Source: an uncultured Holophagaceae bacterium
GTDB lineage: Bacteria; Acidobacteriota; Holophagae; Holophagales; Holophagaceae
Direction: 5' to 3'
NCBI GenBank assembly: GCA_903873655.1
Contig: CAIQPH010000055.1
Span: forward strand, 1-37,204
Length of the DNA stretch: 37,204 nucleotides
A program made the translations under genes and the position numbers. Position 1 is the stretch's first letter; the number at the start of each line of letters is the position of its first letter. The notes beneath the pieces were generated by a model, which saw nothing but the letters and a program-made list of their open reading frames with translations, was not told where the DNA came from and ran no database searches. Shown piece after piece: positions 1 through 9,153 of this stretch.

Positions 1-2
1 GC

Positions 3-695
3 CAGGCCCCGCGCGATTCCATGGCCATCAAGGTCACCGCCCGCCAGTGGAGTTGGTCGTTCGAGTACCCCAACGGCAAGCAGACCAAGGTGCTCTTTGC
101 CCCCATCGGCAAGCCCATGAAAGTGGAGGTCCGCAGCGCCGACATGGTGCACGGCTTCTACGTGCCCTCCTTTCGTCTCAAGATCGACGCCGTGCCCAGC
201 CGCACCAACACCACCTGGTTTCAGGCCACCAAGATCGGCTCCTACGACATCGAGTGCACCGTCATCTGCGGCGTGGACCATAGCCTCATGCTGAGCAAGG
301 TCATCGTGGTGCCCGAGGAGGAGTTCAAGGCCTGGTACTTCGGCGGCGAGAACGCCCCGGAGCCCGGCAAGAGCCTCCGCGCCAGCGAAGCCCATCCCGA
401 CCTGAAGGACCTGCCACAGGGCCTGGCGGTACTCACAGCCAAGGGCTGCGTCGCCTGCCACTCCGTGGACGGCAAGCCCAAGGTGGGCCCCACGCTCAAG
501 GGCCTCTACGGCCGGGAGGAGCAGGTGCTGATCGCCGGTGTCGCCAGGACCATCACCGTGGACGATGCCTACCTGCGCCAGTCCATCACCGACCCCATGC
601 TGCAGACGGTGCGGGGCTATCCCCCCGCCATGCCCAGGACCCCGCTCACCGAGCAGGAACTGAACGAAGTCGTCCGCTACATCAAGAGCCTATGA
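3..695 (+). CDS. coxB: Cytochrome c oxidase subunit II, C-terminal part (5' truncated by window), CuA domain fused to a cytochrome c domain
   Basis: QWSWSFEYPNG; CuA-type motif CTVICGVDHSLM (CxxxCxxxHxxM); haem motif CVACH followed by GPTLKGLYGR; frame open to the window edge. Confidence 0.93.
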   Translation, partial: QAPRDSMAIKVTARQWSWSFEYPNGKQTKVLFAPIGKPMKVEVRSADMVHGFYVPSFRLKIDAVPSRTNTTWFQATKIGSYDIECTVICGVDHSLMLSKVIVVPEEEFKAWYFGGENAPEPGKSLRASEAHPDLKDLPQGLAVLTAKGCVACHSVDGKPKVGPTLKGLYGREEQVLIAGVARTITVDDAYLRQSITDPMLQTVRGYPPAMPRTPLTEQELNEVVRYIKSL

Positions 696-713
696 CGGTC
701 CGGGGGACCGGGC

Positions 714-1682
714 TTGCGCCCTACACCCCCAGGACCCCCGCGGCTTCGCCCAGCCAAGCTGGGCTCCGACTTGACCAGGAGCGATGATTTGAGCGTGGCT
801 GCCCTCCCTGCCCCAAAGTCCAGCCCGGTTTCGATCTTTCTCGAGCTAACGAAGCTCCGGATCTCCGGTGCCTCCACCTTCACGGCGGCGGCGGGCTATG
901 TGGCCTTTCTCCGGGGTGCGAACGCCGGCCTGATCACGACGCTCATCGGGATCCTCCTGCTGGCCATGGGCAGCAGCGCCCTGAACGAGGTCCAGGAACA
1001 TCGCCTCGACGCCCTCATGCCTCGCACCGCGAACCGACCCATCCCCCGGGGAGATCTCTCTCCGGCCAGGGCGGCCCTCATCGCCATCGTGCTCGCAGTA
1101 TCGGGCTTCCTGGTTCTCCTCCTGGCTCACAACCTCACCTCGGCCCTGCTGGGGGCCTTGGCCCTGGCCTGGTACAACGGCTTCTACACGCCCCTGAAGC
1201 GCGTCAGCGCCTTCGCGGTGGTGCCGGGTTCTCTTATCGGCGCGCTGCCTCCAGCCATCGGCTGGACGGCCGCGGGCGGAAACGTCTCGGATCCGACGGT
1301 GCTGGCCCTCGCCTTCGTCTTCTTCATCTGGCAGGTGCCCCACTTCTGGCTGCTGGTGGGCCTGCATGCGGAGGGCTACGAAGAAGCTGGCTACCCCACC
1401 CTGGTCGGCCTCTTCGGCCGGTCCAGACTGTCGCGCCTCACCTTCACCTGGACCTGCGGCACCGCCGCGGCCTGTGGCCTCCTACCGATGTTCCGCGTCC
1501 TGGTGTCCTGGCCCGCAGAGATCATGCTCGGCCTTGGCGCCATCTGGCTGATCGCCGGTTCATTGCCTCTCCTGCGGCAGGACCAGGACGCGCCCCTCTA
1601 CCGCCGCGTCTTCATGAACATCAACCTGTTCGCCCTGGTCCTCACCGCCGCCGTGATCCTGGATCCGTTGTTCAGTCGTTGA
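714..1682 (+). CDS. ctaB: Protoheme IX farnesyltransferase (haem O synthase); true start may be downstream (e.g. near 780-790)
   Basis: UbiA-type motif NEVQEHRLDALMPRTANRPIPRG, multiple TM helices, location next to coxB. Confidence 0.9.
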   Translation: MRPTPPGPPRLRPAKLGSDLTRSDDLSVAALPAPKSSPVSIFLELTKLRISGASTFTAAAGYVAFLRGANAGLITTLIGILLLAMGSSALNEVQEHRLDALMPRTANRPIPRGDLSPARAALIAIVLAVSGFLVLLLAHNLTSALLGALALAWYNGFYTPLKRVSAFAVVPGSLIGALPPAIGWTAAGGNVSDPTVLALAFVFFIWQVPHFWLLVGLHAEGYEEAGYPTLVGLFGRSRLSRLTFTWTCGTAAACGLLPMFRVLVSWPAEIMLGLGAIWLIAGSLPLLRQDQDAPLYRRVFMNINLFALVLTAAVILDPLFSR

Positions 1683-1791
1683 TAGGAAATAAAGAGACAA
1701 ATTGATCTTCAAAGAAACAATGGTTCGATTGCAATAGCTTGCCTTGCGGCTCATTGGTTCGCCTATGATTAGGTCCAATCTGAAGGCAATC

Positions 1792-4365
1792 ATGTCCCTA
1801 CAGCCAGGTACCCATCTTGGCCCCTACGAGATCCTCACGCCCCTGGGCGCAGGCGGCATGGGCGAGGTGTGGAAGGCACGAGATCCCAAGCTTGATCGCT
1901 TCGTGGCCATCAAGGTGCTGCCTCCAGATTTCGCGGCTGATGCGGACCGGTTGCGGCGCTTCCAGCAGGAGGCGCGGGTGGTGGCATCGCTATCGCATCC
2001 ACACGTGGTGCACGTGTACGAGGCTGGCGAGTTTGAGGGCGCGCCATACCTGGTGATGGAACTGCTGGAAGGCGAAACACTGCGAGAGCGGCTACGGGGC
2101 AAGGCTATTCCACCCAGGCGCGCGGCAGAGCTGGTGCGGGATGTGGCGTTGGGTCTTGCCGCTGCTCACAGCAAGGGCATCCTCCACCGCGACCTGAAGC
2201 CCGAGAACATCTTCCTGATGAAGGACGGCCGGGTGAAGGTGTTGGACTTCGGCTTGGCGAAGGCCCGAGTGGCTTCCACCGACAGCCGGGTCGAGACGGC
2301 AGCCTTCACAGCCGCGGTCAGCGAACCGGGGCAGGTCGTAGGAACCTCCGGCTACATGAGTCCCGAGCAGGTGCGAGGCGAGGTCTTGGACGCCCGCAGC
2401 GACCTCTTCAGCCTCGGCGTGGTGCTGTGGGAGATGGTGACGGGTGATCGACCGTTCAAAGGCGATTCCTCCATCGAAGTGATGCACGCGATTCTCAAGG
2501 ACGATCCTCCCGAACTTACAGCGGACCTGAAGATCCCCCCCGCTTTGGAGCGCATCCTCTATGGCTGTCTCGCGAAGGCTCCAGAAGGCCGCTTCCACAG
2601 CGCCCACGACCTGGCCTTCGCACTTGAGGGTATGTCCAGCTCGGGCATTTCAGCTTCGGGTGTCGCCGGTCTGCCCCTGGCCAGGGCCCGGAAGCAGACC
2701 CTCCTCTGGGCCGTTGGCCTCACCCTGGCAGGATTCCTGGGGGGGGCTTCCCTCTGGTTCTTCCGTGCGGGCCAACCTTCCCCCGCACCAACCTTCAAGG
2801 CCCTCACCTTCCGCCGTGGCAACCTGGTAACCGCCAGGTTCACGCCGGACGGCCAGAGCATCGTGTATTCCGCTGCCTGGGAGGGTCGGCCTTCCGAGAC
2901 GTTCTTCTGCCGTGCAGACGGCACCGGAACCCGGTCCCTGGAGCTCGTCCGGACCTCAGTCCAGGCGGTCAACGCCAGAGGCGAGCTGCTGGTGCTCCTG
3001 AAGCCGGAACGCTGGGCTTCCACCTCGAACGGCTGGGGCACCCTCGCCCTGACCTCCCTGGACGGAGGCATGCCCAAGGAACTTCTTGCCCAGGTTCAAA
3101 GCGCCGATTTCGGTCCCGACGGCCAGAGCATCGGGGCCCTCATCCATACCGGGGAAGGCAACCAGCAGCGCCTGGAATACCCGCTGGGACACACCCTGCT
3201 GGAAACCAGCGAAGGCATCCTGTCCAGGCTGCGGATCTCTCCCGATGGAGAGCAGGTCGCCGTACTCCTGCAGGAGAAGGGGGAGTATGTACTCACACTC
3301 CTCAACCGGCAAGGCGCACGCCGGGACCTATACCGTTCCCGAGAGGGCCTTGGCCAGCCGGTCTGGATCCAGGGTGGGCGGGCCCTGGCCTTCCTGAAGA
3401 CGGACTTCGCCAACAGCGGGAGCCCCCTCCTATCCGTGGATCTGGCGGGACGGGTGCGCCGGCTCCACTCCGACTCGACCCTCGGAACCGTCTGGGATGC
3501 CTCGCCCAAAGGCCAGTTGCTGTTCGAGCGCACGCCCTATCGGACGGAAGTGACCGTCCGGCGAGGCGCAAAGGAGGTGGATCTCTCCCAGGGCATCCAG
3601 ACCTTCCTCAGTGGTCTCTCGGCCGACGGTGATTGGGCACTGTTGACGGATTTCGACGATGGGCAGCATCCGCACACCTACCTGCGCCGCACCGACGGCA
3701 GCCCGGCCAAATCCCTTGGCGCCAGTGCGGGTGCCGCGCTGAGCCCGGACGGAAAATGGGTGCTTCTATTTGGAGACGGGCCACAAGGAAAGGTTCGTCT
3801 CGTTCCCGCCGGGCTTGGGGCGGAACGAGAGTTCAAGCAGGAGGGCCTGGAGCCTACAGGTGGTGGATTTTCACTGGACGGGCGCACCCTCTGGATTGGC
3901 GGCACCATGGGAAAGGGTGGGGTCGTCCTCGTCCCCTTCGACCTGGAGGGGCACGCCCGCCAACCGGTATCCATCCCCTCCCAGAACATCCACGCTTTTT
4001 CCCCCGCCGGTGATCGGGTCCTGTGGACCGACAAGGGCGGTCGGGCCTTCCTCTCCCCCCTCCAGGGGGGTGCGCCCATGGCGCTGCCCTGGTCTCTGCA
4101 GCCGGAGGAACGCATCGCCGGATGGGACCGCCCCGGAGAGGTGCTCGTCCTCCATCCTGTGGACGCCGTCCACGAGCGAGTGGACCTCCTGGAGCCCCTG
4201 ACCGGGCGTCGTTCCGTCCTGGCCACTTTCACTCCGAAGGACCCGGTGGGGGTCATCCGAATCGAATCCGTCCGGCTGAGCCGGGACCGGAAGACCGTGG
4301 CCCTCACCTGCGCCAGGATCGATCGCTCGGATCTCATCCTGGCCGAAGGCCTGGTGCCGAAATGA
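1792..4365 (+). CDS. Hanks-type Ser/Thr protein kinase with TM helix and C-terminal WD40/PD40-like beta-propeller
   Basis: GAGGMGEVWKA P-loop, VAIKVL, HRDLKPEN, DFGLAK, APE-region MSPEQVRG; TM LLWAVGLTLAGFLGGASLWFF; propeller-like repeats (FTPDGQSIVYS, ISPDGEQVAVLL). Start at internal ATG matching the paralogues (MSLQPGTHLGPYEIL). Confidence 0.93.
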   Translation: MSLQPGTHLGPYEILTPLGAGGMGEVWKARDPKLDRFVAIKVLPPDFAADADRLRRFQQEARVVASLSHPHVVHVYEAGEFEGAPYLVMELLEGETLRERLRGKAIPPRRAAELVRDVALGLAAAHSKGILHRDLKPENIFLMKDGRVKVLDFGLAKARVASTDSRVETAAFTAAVSEPGQVVGTSGYMSPEQVRGEVLDARSDLFSLGVVLWEMVTGDRPFKGDSSIEVMHAILKDDPPELTADLKIPPALERILYGCLAKAPEGRFHSAHDLAFALEGMSSSGISASGVAGLPLARARKQTLLWAVGLTLAGFLGGASLWFFRAGQPSPAPTFKALTFRRGNLVTARFTPDGQSIVYSAAWEGRPSETFFCRADGTGTRSLELVRTSVQAVNARGELLVLLKPERWASTSNGWGTLALTSLDGGMPKELLAQVQSADFGPDGQSIGALIHTGEGNQQRLEYPLGHTLLETSEGILSRLRISPDGEQVAVLLQEKGEYVLTLLNRQGARRDLYRSREGLGQPVWIQGGRALAFLKTDFANSGSPLLSVDLAGRVRRLHSDSTLGTVWDASPKGQLLFERTPYRTEVTVRRGAKEVDLSQGIQTFLSGLSADGDWALLTDFDDGQHPHTYLRRTDGSPAKSLGASAGAALSPDGKWVLLFGDGPQGKVRLVPAGLGAEREFKQEGLEPTGGGFSLDGRTLWIGGTMGKGGVVLVPFDLEGHARQPVSIPSQNIHAFSPAGDRVLWTDKGGRAFLSPLQGGAPMALPWSLQPEERIAGWDRPGEVLVLHPVDAVHERVDLLEPLTGRRSVLATFTPKDPVGVIRIESVRLSRDRKTVALTCARIDRSDLILAEGLVPK

Positions 4366-6551
4366 CCCTCTCCCCCGGCACTCGCCTCGGTCCCTACGAG
4401 ATCCTCACGCCCCTCGGCGCGGGCGGGATGGGCGAGGTGTGGAAGGCCAAGGACACGCGGCTCGATCGCTTCGTGGCAGTGAAGGTGCTGCCGGAGCATC
4501 TCGCGGGCAGTGCCGAGGTGCTGGCTCGCTTCGAGCGGGAGGCCAAGGCCGTAGCAGCGTTGAACCATCCCAGCCTCCTGGCCATCTTCGATGTGGGCCG
4601 CCAGGGCGACACCGCCTTCATGGTGATGGAACTGCTTGAAGGCGAAACGCTCCGTCATCGCCTCGCAGGCGGAGGACTTCCATGGCGGAAGGCCACGGAG
4701 CTGGCCATCCAAATGGCCCACGGGCTGGCGGCCGCGCACGGCAAGGGCCTCATCCACCGCGACCTGAAGCCCGAGAACCTGTGGATCACTTCGGGCGGTC
4801 ACCTCAAGATCCTCGACTTCGGCCTGGCCAAGCAACTGCAGGCTCCCGGCGCGAGCTCGCAGTCCATCCTGCCTACCGAGGCATTTGGCCAGGCGAATCC
4901 CACGCAGAACGGGATGATCCTGGGCACCTTCGGCTACATGAGCCCAGAGCAGGCGCGGGGCGAACCCGTGGGCGCCGCCAGCGACCTCTTCGCCTTCGGC
5001 GTGGTGTTCTACGAGATGCTCACAGGCCGCAAGGCCTTCGCCCGGGCGACCGCGGCCGACACCCTCGCGGCAGTCCTGCGGGAGGATCCACCGGCCCTGG
5101 ACTCGACTCCCGGTGGCCTGCCGCCCGCTCTGGACCGCATCGTCCGCCACTGCCTGGAGAAGCGCCCGGAGGCCCGGTTCCAGTCCATGCGCGACCTGGC
5201 CTTCGCCCTGGAGTCTCTCTCCGATGGGTCCGCCCAGCCCTCGGCACCGGCCCAGGACACCACCCCTTCCATCGCGGTGCTGCCCTTCCGGGACATGAGC
5301 TCCAGCAGGGACCAGGACTACTTCTGTGAGGGGCTGGCCGACGAGTTGATCCATGCGCTGACGAGGATCCCGAACCTGCGCGTCGCCTCCCGCACGGCCT
5401 CCTTCCGATTCAAGGAGAACGCCGGGGACGTGGCCGCCATCGCCCAGCAGCTGCACGTCGCCACCATCCTCGAGGGGAGCGTGCGGAAAGCGGGTGAGCG
5501 CCTGCGCGTGTCGGTCCAGCTCATCAGCGCAGCCGAAGGCTTTCATCTCTGGTCAGAGCGGTTCGACCGGGACATGAAAGATGTGTTCGAGGTCCAGGAT
5601 GAGATCACCGAGCAGGTGGTTAAGGTTCTCAGGCTGGTCCTGACGGAGCAGGACCGGAAGATCATCGCCAGGCCTCAGACCAGCCAGGTGGAAGCCTATG
5701 AGCACTACCTCCGCGGCCGCCAATTCTTCTACCGCTACGGGCGCAGCAATCACACGGAGGCCATCCGCCTGTTCGAGCTGGCTGTCGCCATCGACCCGGA
5801 GTATGCCCTGGCTCATGCCGGGATCGCTGACGCCAGCAGCTTTCTCTATGCCTACCACGGAGGGCGCCCCGAGGATCTGGAACGGGCGGAGAAGGCCAGC
5901 GCCAGGGCCTTGAACCTGGCGCCCCAGTTGGCGGAGTGCCATGCCTCCAGGGGTTTCGTGGCCACCATCAGCAAACAGTACGAGGTGGGCGAGCGGGAGT
6001 TCCGAACGGCCATCGCTTTGGATCCCAAACTCTACGATGCCAAGTACCTCTACGCCCGCATGTGCGTTGTCCAGGGACGCATGGAAGAGGCAGCGCGGCA
6101 TTTCGAGGAGGCCCTTGAACTGCGACCTGAGGACTATGTAATCCCCCTTCTCATCGTCATGGTCTACCGATCCCTCGGAAGGTTGGATGAGATCGAGCCC
6201 ACCTCACGCAGGGGCGTCGCTGCCGCCGAGAGGTTTGCCACAGCGAACCCGAACGATCCCCGCCCCCTCTATCTCGGCGCTGGGGGCCTGCTGCTCATCG
6301 GTGAGCGGGAAAGGGGCTTGGAGTGGGCGGCTCGGGCCAGGGCCATCGGCCCCGAGGATGACGGCATCCTCTACAACCTGGCCTGCGTCTATGCGGTCGC
6401 CGGCGAAGCCGACACGGCCCTCGACTGCCTGGAAGGAGCCGTCCGGAATGGCTTCACGGGGCGTAGATGGATCGAACATGACACGGACCTCGATTTAATT
6501 CGCAATACCGATCGCTTCAAGACCCTCCTGGCTGGAATGAAGGACGCCTGA
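4362..6551 (+). CDS. Ser/Thr protein kinase with TolB-N-like domain and TPR repeats (no obvious TM)
   Basis: MTLSPGTRLGPYEIL; HRDLKPENLW; DFGLAKQL; then IAVLPFRDMSSSRDQDYFCEGLADELIHAL...ILEGSVRKAGERLRVSVQL and TPR-like repeats. ATGA overlap with the upstream stop. Confidence 0.92.
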   Translation: MTLSPGTRLGPYEILTPLGAGGMGEVWKAKDTRLDRFVAVKVLPEHLAGSAEVLARFEREAKAVAALNHPSLLAIFDVGRQGDTAFMVMELLEGETLRHRLAGGGLPWRKATELAIQMAHGLAAAHGKGLIHRDLKPENLWITSGGHLKILDFGLAKQLQAPGASSQSILPTEAFGQANPTQNGMILGTFGYMSPEQARGEPVGAASDLFAFGVVFYEMLTGRKAFARATAADTLAAVLREDPPALDSTPGGLPPALDRIVRHCLEKRPEARFQSMRDLAFALESLSDGSAQPSAPAQDTTPSIAVLPFRDMSSSRDQDYFCEGLADELIHALTRIPNLRVASRTASFRFKENAGDVAAIAQQLHVATILEGSVRKAGERLRVSVQLISAAEGFHLWSERFDRDMKDVFEVQDEITEQVVKVLRLVLTEQDRKIIARPQTSQVEAYEHYLRGRQFFYRYGRSNHTEAIRLFELAVAIDPEYALAHAGIADASSFLYAYHGGRPEDLERAEKASARALNLAPQLAECHASRGFVATISKQYEVGEREFRTAIALDPKLYDAKYLYARMCVVQGRMEEAARHFEEALELRPEDYVIPLLIVMVYRSLGRLDEIEPTSRRGVAAAERFATANPNDPRPLYLGAGGLLLIGERERGLEWAARARAIGPEDDGILYNLACVYAVAGEADTALDCLEGAVRNGFTGRRWIEHDTDLDLIRNTDRFKTLLAGMKDA

Positions 6552-6555
6552 ATCC

Positions 6556-9153
6556 ATGACTCTCACACCCGGCTCCCGCCTTGGCCCCTACGAGATCCTC
6601 GCGCCCCTCGGCGCAGGTGGCATGGGCGAAGTCTGGAAGGCGAAGGACACGCGACTGGACCGCTTCGTGGCCGTGAAAGTTCTTCCGGAGCACCTCGCCA
6701 AGCACCCCGAATCCCTGGCCCGCTTCGAGCGCGAGGCCAAGGCCGTGGCGGCTCTGAATCATCCGAACATCACGGGCATCTTCGACATCGGGCGAGTGGA
6801 TGACACTGCCTATGCCGTGATGGAACTGCTCGAAGGCGAGTCGCTGCGGACGCGACTGGACAGTGGCCCGCTCGCCCCACGCAAGGCCACGGAGCTCGCG
6901 ATTCAGATGGCGCAGGGCTTGGCCGCCGCCCACGAGAAGGGCGTCGTCCATCGCGACCTCAAGCCCGACAACCTCTGGATCACCAGGGAAGGCCGGCTGA
7001 AGATCCTCGATTTTGGCTTGGCCAAGCAGTTGCCCGATATGAAATCGGTTTCGGATTCCTTCCTGCCCACGGCGGCTATCAGCCCCGGCCACCATACCGA
7101 GAAAGGCATGATCCTCGGCACGCTGGGCTACATGAGCCCTGAGCAAGTCCGGGGCGAGAGTGTCGATGCCAGGAGTGACCTCTTCAGCTTCGGCGCGGTG
7201 CTCTTTGAGATGCTCACGGGCAAGCGGGCTTTCGCCCGGGACACGGCCAGCGACACCATGGCGGCGATCCTGCGGGACGATTTGCCGGAGCTCGAAAGCG
7301 GCAGCCGGCCCCTGCCTCCCGGTCTCCACCGCCTTCTCCAGCATTGCCTTGAGAAGCGTCCGGAGCAGCGGATCCACTCGGCTCACGACTTGGCCTTCGC
7401 GCTGGAGAGTCTCGCGGGCGGGGAGAGCTCGCCCTCGATCAGGGCACCCTTTGCGCCCCAGCATCGCCGGGTAACGACCGTCTGGGCCGCGACGATGGCC
7501 GTACTGGTCCTCGGTGCGGGGTTAGGAGGATGGTCCCTCAGGCCCCAGGCGGGTCACCCCCCAACCTTCCTGCCACTCACCATCAACAGTGAACCGGTTT
7601 TTGCCGCCCGCTTCGCTCGCCAGGGCCAGTCGGTCTTCTTCAGCACCTTCAACCTGGAAACCCAGGCCAGTCACGTCCAGACGGTGGACGTGGGCAACCT
7701 GGTCCCCCGCGAGATCCTCGGGCCGGATGCCTGGCTGCTCGCCCTCGGCCCCAAGGGCGAGATGGCGGTGCTGACCTCGAACCGCTTTGACGTGCGGATC
7801 GATAAGCCCACAGGCACCCTGGGGCGCTGCCTTCCGGGTGGCGCCCTCCCCCGCCCCGTTTCGCAAGACATCCTCCAGGCGGACTGGAACGCGGAGGGGC
7901 AGATGGCCCTGGTCCGCCAGACCGGGCCATTCAAATGCCAGCTGGAGTTCCCGGAGGGGAAGGTGCTCGCGGCCGAAGCCCAGGGCTGGCTCGGGGACCT
8001 GCGCTTCAGTCCCGATGGAAGGCACCTGGCCTACACCCGTCATCCCAACTCCGAGGACGACATGGGGTTCGTCGCAGTCGTGGACTTGGCCACTGGAAAG
8101 GTCCGGGATCTGGGCCCTGTCTGGGCCACCCTGCAGGGCCTGGCCTGGCGGCCCGACGGACGCGAGATCTGGTTCACGGCCTCGCCCAGCGGCTCCAACC
8201 GGGATCTCCACGGTGTGGACCTGCGGGGTCGCGAACGGACCATTCTCACCTCCCCGACCGGGGTCCAGCTGTTCGACATCGCGTCAGATGGCAAGGTCCT
8301 CCTGGCCTCCTTCGACGTGGCCGCACGAACGCTGGCGCAGCGATCCGGAACCTCCGGCCCATTGGACCTCACCATCCGGACCTATTCACAGATCAGGGAC
8401 CTGAGCCCCGACGGCCGCTGGGTCGTGGTGGATGACGAGGACGACTCCCTCGGTCCGAACTATCCCCTCTACCTGCGCCCCACGGATGGCTCGCTGCCCA
8501 CCCTGCTGGGTCAGGGTTTCGAAACGCACATCGCCCCAGATAGTCAGAGTCTCTGCCTGTTCAAGCAGGAGGGCGAGACCTGGAGGCCCTTCCTGCTCAA
8601 CCGGGCCGGGGGCGAGACGCCCCTCCCCCTCGGGGAATTGAGCTTCGCCCTGAGGCAGTATCCGGCCTGCGTCTGGACGTCCCGGGGCGTACTGGTGGTG
8701 GCGAGGAAGGGTAAGGAAGCGCCACGCCTCTGGAAGCTCACGCCCGCAGGTCCCGAAGCCATGCCGCTCAACGGTTTCGCTGAAGATGTGGAAGAGATCT
8801 GGGCGCCCCGGACCGGTGTGCAGCAACTGCTCACCCGGACCGCCGCTGGCTACTGGGCGCTCCTTGATCTGGACCATCCGAACCTGCCGCCTCGCGCCTT
8901 GCCAGCCCTCTCCTCCAAGGACCGGGTGCTGGGACTCATCGACCAGGGTCGCAGTGTGGTGGTATCGGAGGGTCGCGTGGGAGCCTTCAGGAAGGTGGAC
9001 CTCGCCACCGGGCGGGTGGAGCCGTTCAGGGCTTTTGATGCGGCCAGACTCCCGGCCCGCGCCAAGTGGCGGATCAGTGAGGACGGGACCCTGCTGTTGT
9101 ACACGACCTTTTCCGTTCACTCGCGTCTCTTTCTGGTAGAGGGCCTGAAATGA
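6556..9153 (+). CDS. Ser/Thr protein kinase with TM helix and beta-propeller-like C-terminus
   Basis: MTLTPGSRLGPYEIL; HRDLKPDNLW; DFGLAKQL; TM VWAATMAVLVLGAGLGGWSL; FSPDGRHLAYT repeats. Confidence 0.93.
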   Translation: MTLTPGSRLGPYEILAPLGAGGMGEVWKAKDTRLDRFVAVKVLPEHLAKHPESLARFEREAKAVAALNHPNITGIFDIGRVDDTAYAVMELLEGESLRTRLDSGPLAPRKATELAIQMAQGLAAAHEKGVVHRDLKPDNLWITREGRLKILDFGLAKQLPDMKSVSDSFLPTAAISPGHHTEKGMILGTLGYMSPEQVRGESVDARSDLFSFGAVLFEMLTGKRAFARDTASDTMAAILRDDLPELESGSRPLPPGLHRLLQHCLEKRPEQRIHSAHDLAFALESLAGGESSPSIRAPFAPQHRRVTTVWAATMAVLVLGAGLGGWSLRPQAGHPPTFLPLTINSEPVFAARFARQGQSVFFSTFNLETQASHVQTVDVGNLVPREILGPDAWLLALGPKGEMAVLTSNRFDVRIDKPTGTLGRCLPGGALPRPVSQDILQADWNAEGQMALVRQTGPFKCQLEFPEGKVLAAEAQGWLGDLRFSPDGRHLAYTRHPNSEDDMGFVAVVDLATGKVRDLGPVWATLQGLAWRPDGREIWFTASPSGSNRDLHGVDLRGRERTILTSPTGVQLFDIASDGKVLLASFDVAARTLAQRSGTSGPLDLTIRTYSQIRDLSPDGRWVVVDDEDDSLGPNYPLYLRPTDGSLPTLLGQGFETHIAPDSQSLCLFKQEGETWRPFLLNRAGGETPLPLGELSFALRQYPACVWTSRGVLVVARKGKEAPRLWKLTPAGPEAMPLNGFAEDVEEIWAPRTGVQQLLTRTAAGYWALLDLDHPNLPPRALPALSSKDRVLGLIDQGRSVVVSEGRVGAFRKVDLATGRVEPFRAFDAARLPARAKWRISEDGTLLLYTTFSVHSRLFLVEGLK

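Noticed and set aside
981-1055. CtaB motif NxxxE instead of NxxxD
   Set aside because: Variation at this position is, to my knowledge, common in UbiA-family haem O synthases.
3678-5546. 622-aa minus-strand ORF opposite the kinase genes
   Set aside because: Antisense shadow ORF of high-GC coding sequence; R/G/P/H-rich composition and no recognisable domain, while the plus strand encodes clear kinase motifs.
6517-7464. 315-aa minus-strand ORF
   Set aside because: Shadow of the third kinase; similar shadow ORFs recur at equivalent positions in the paralogous kinases.
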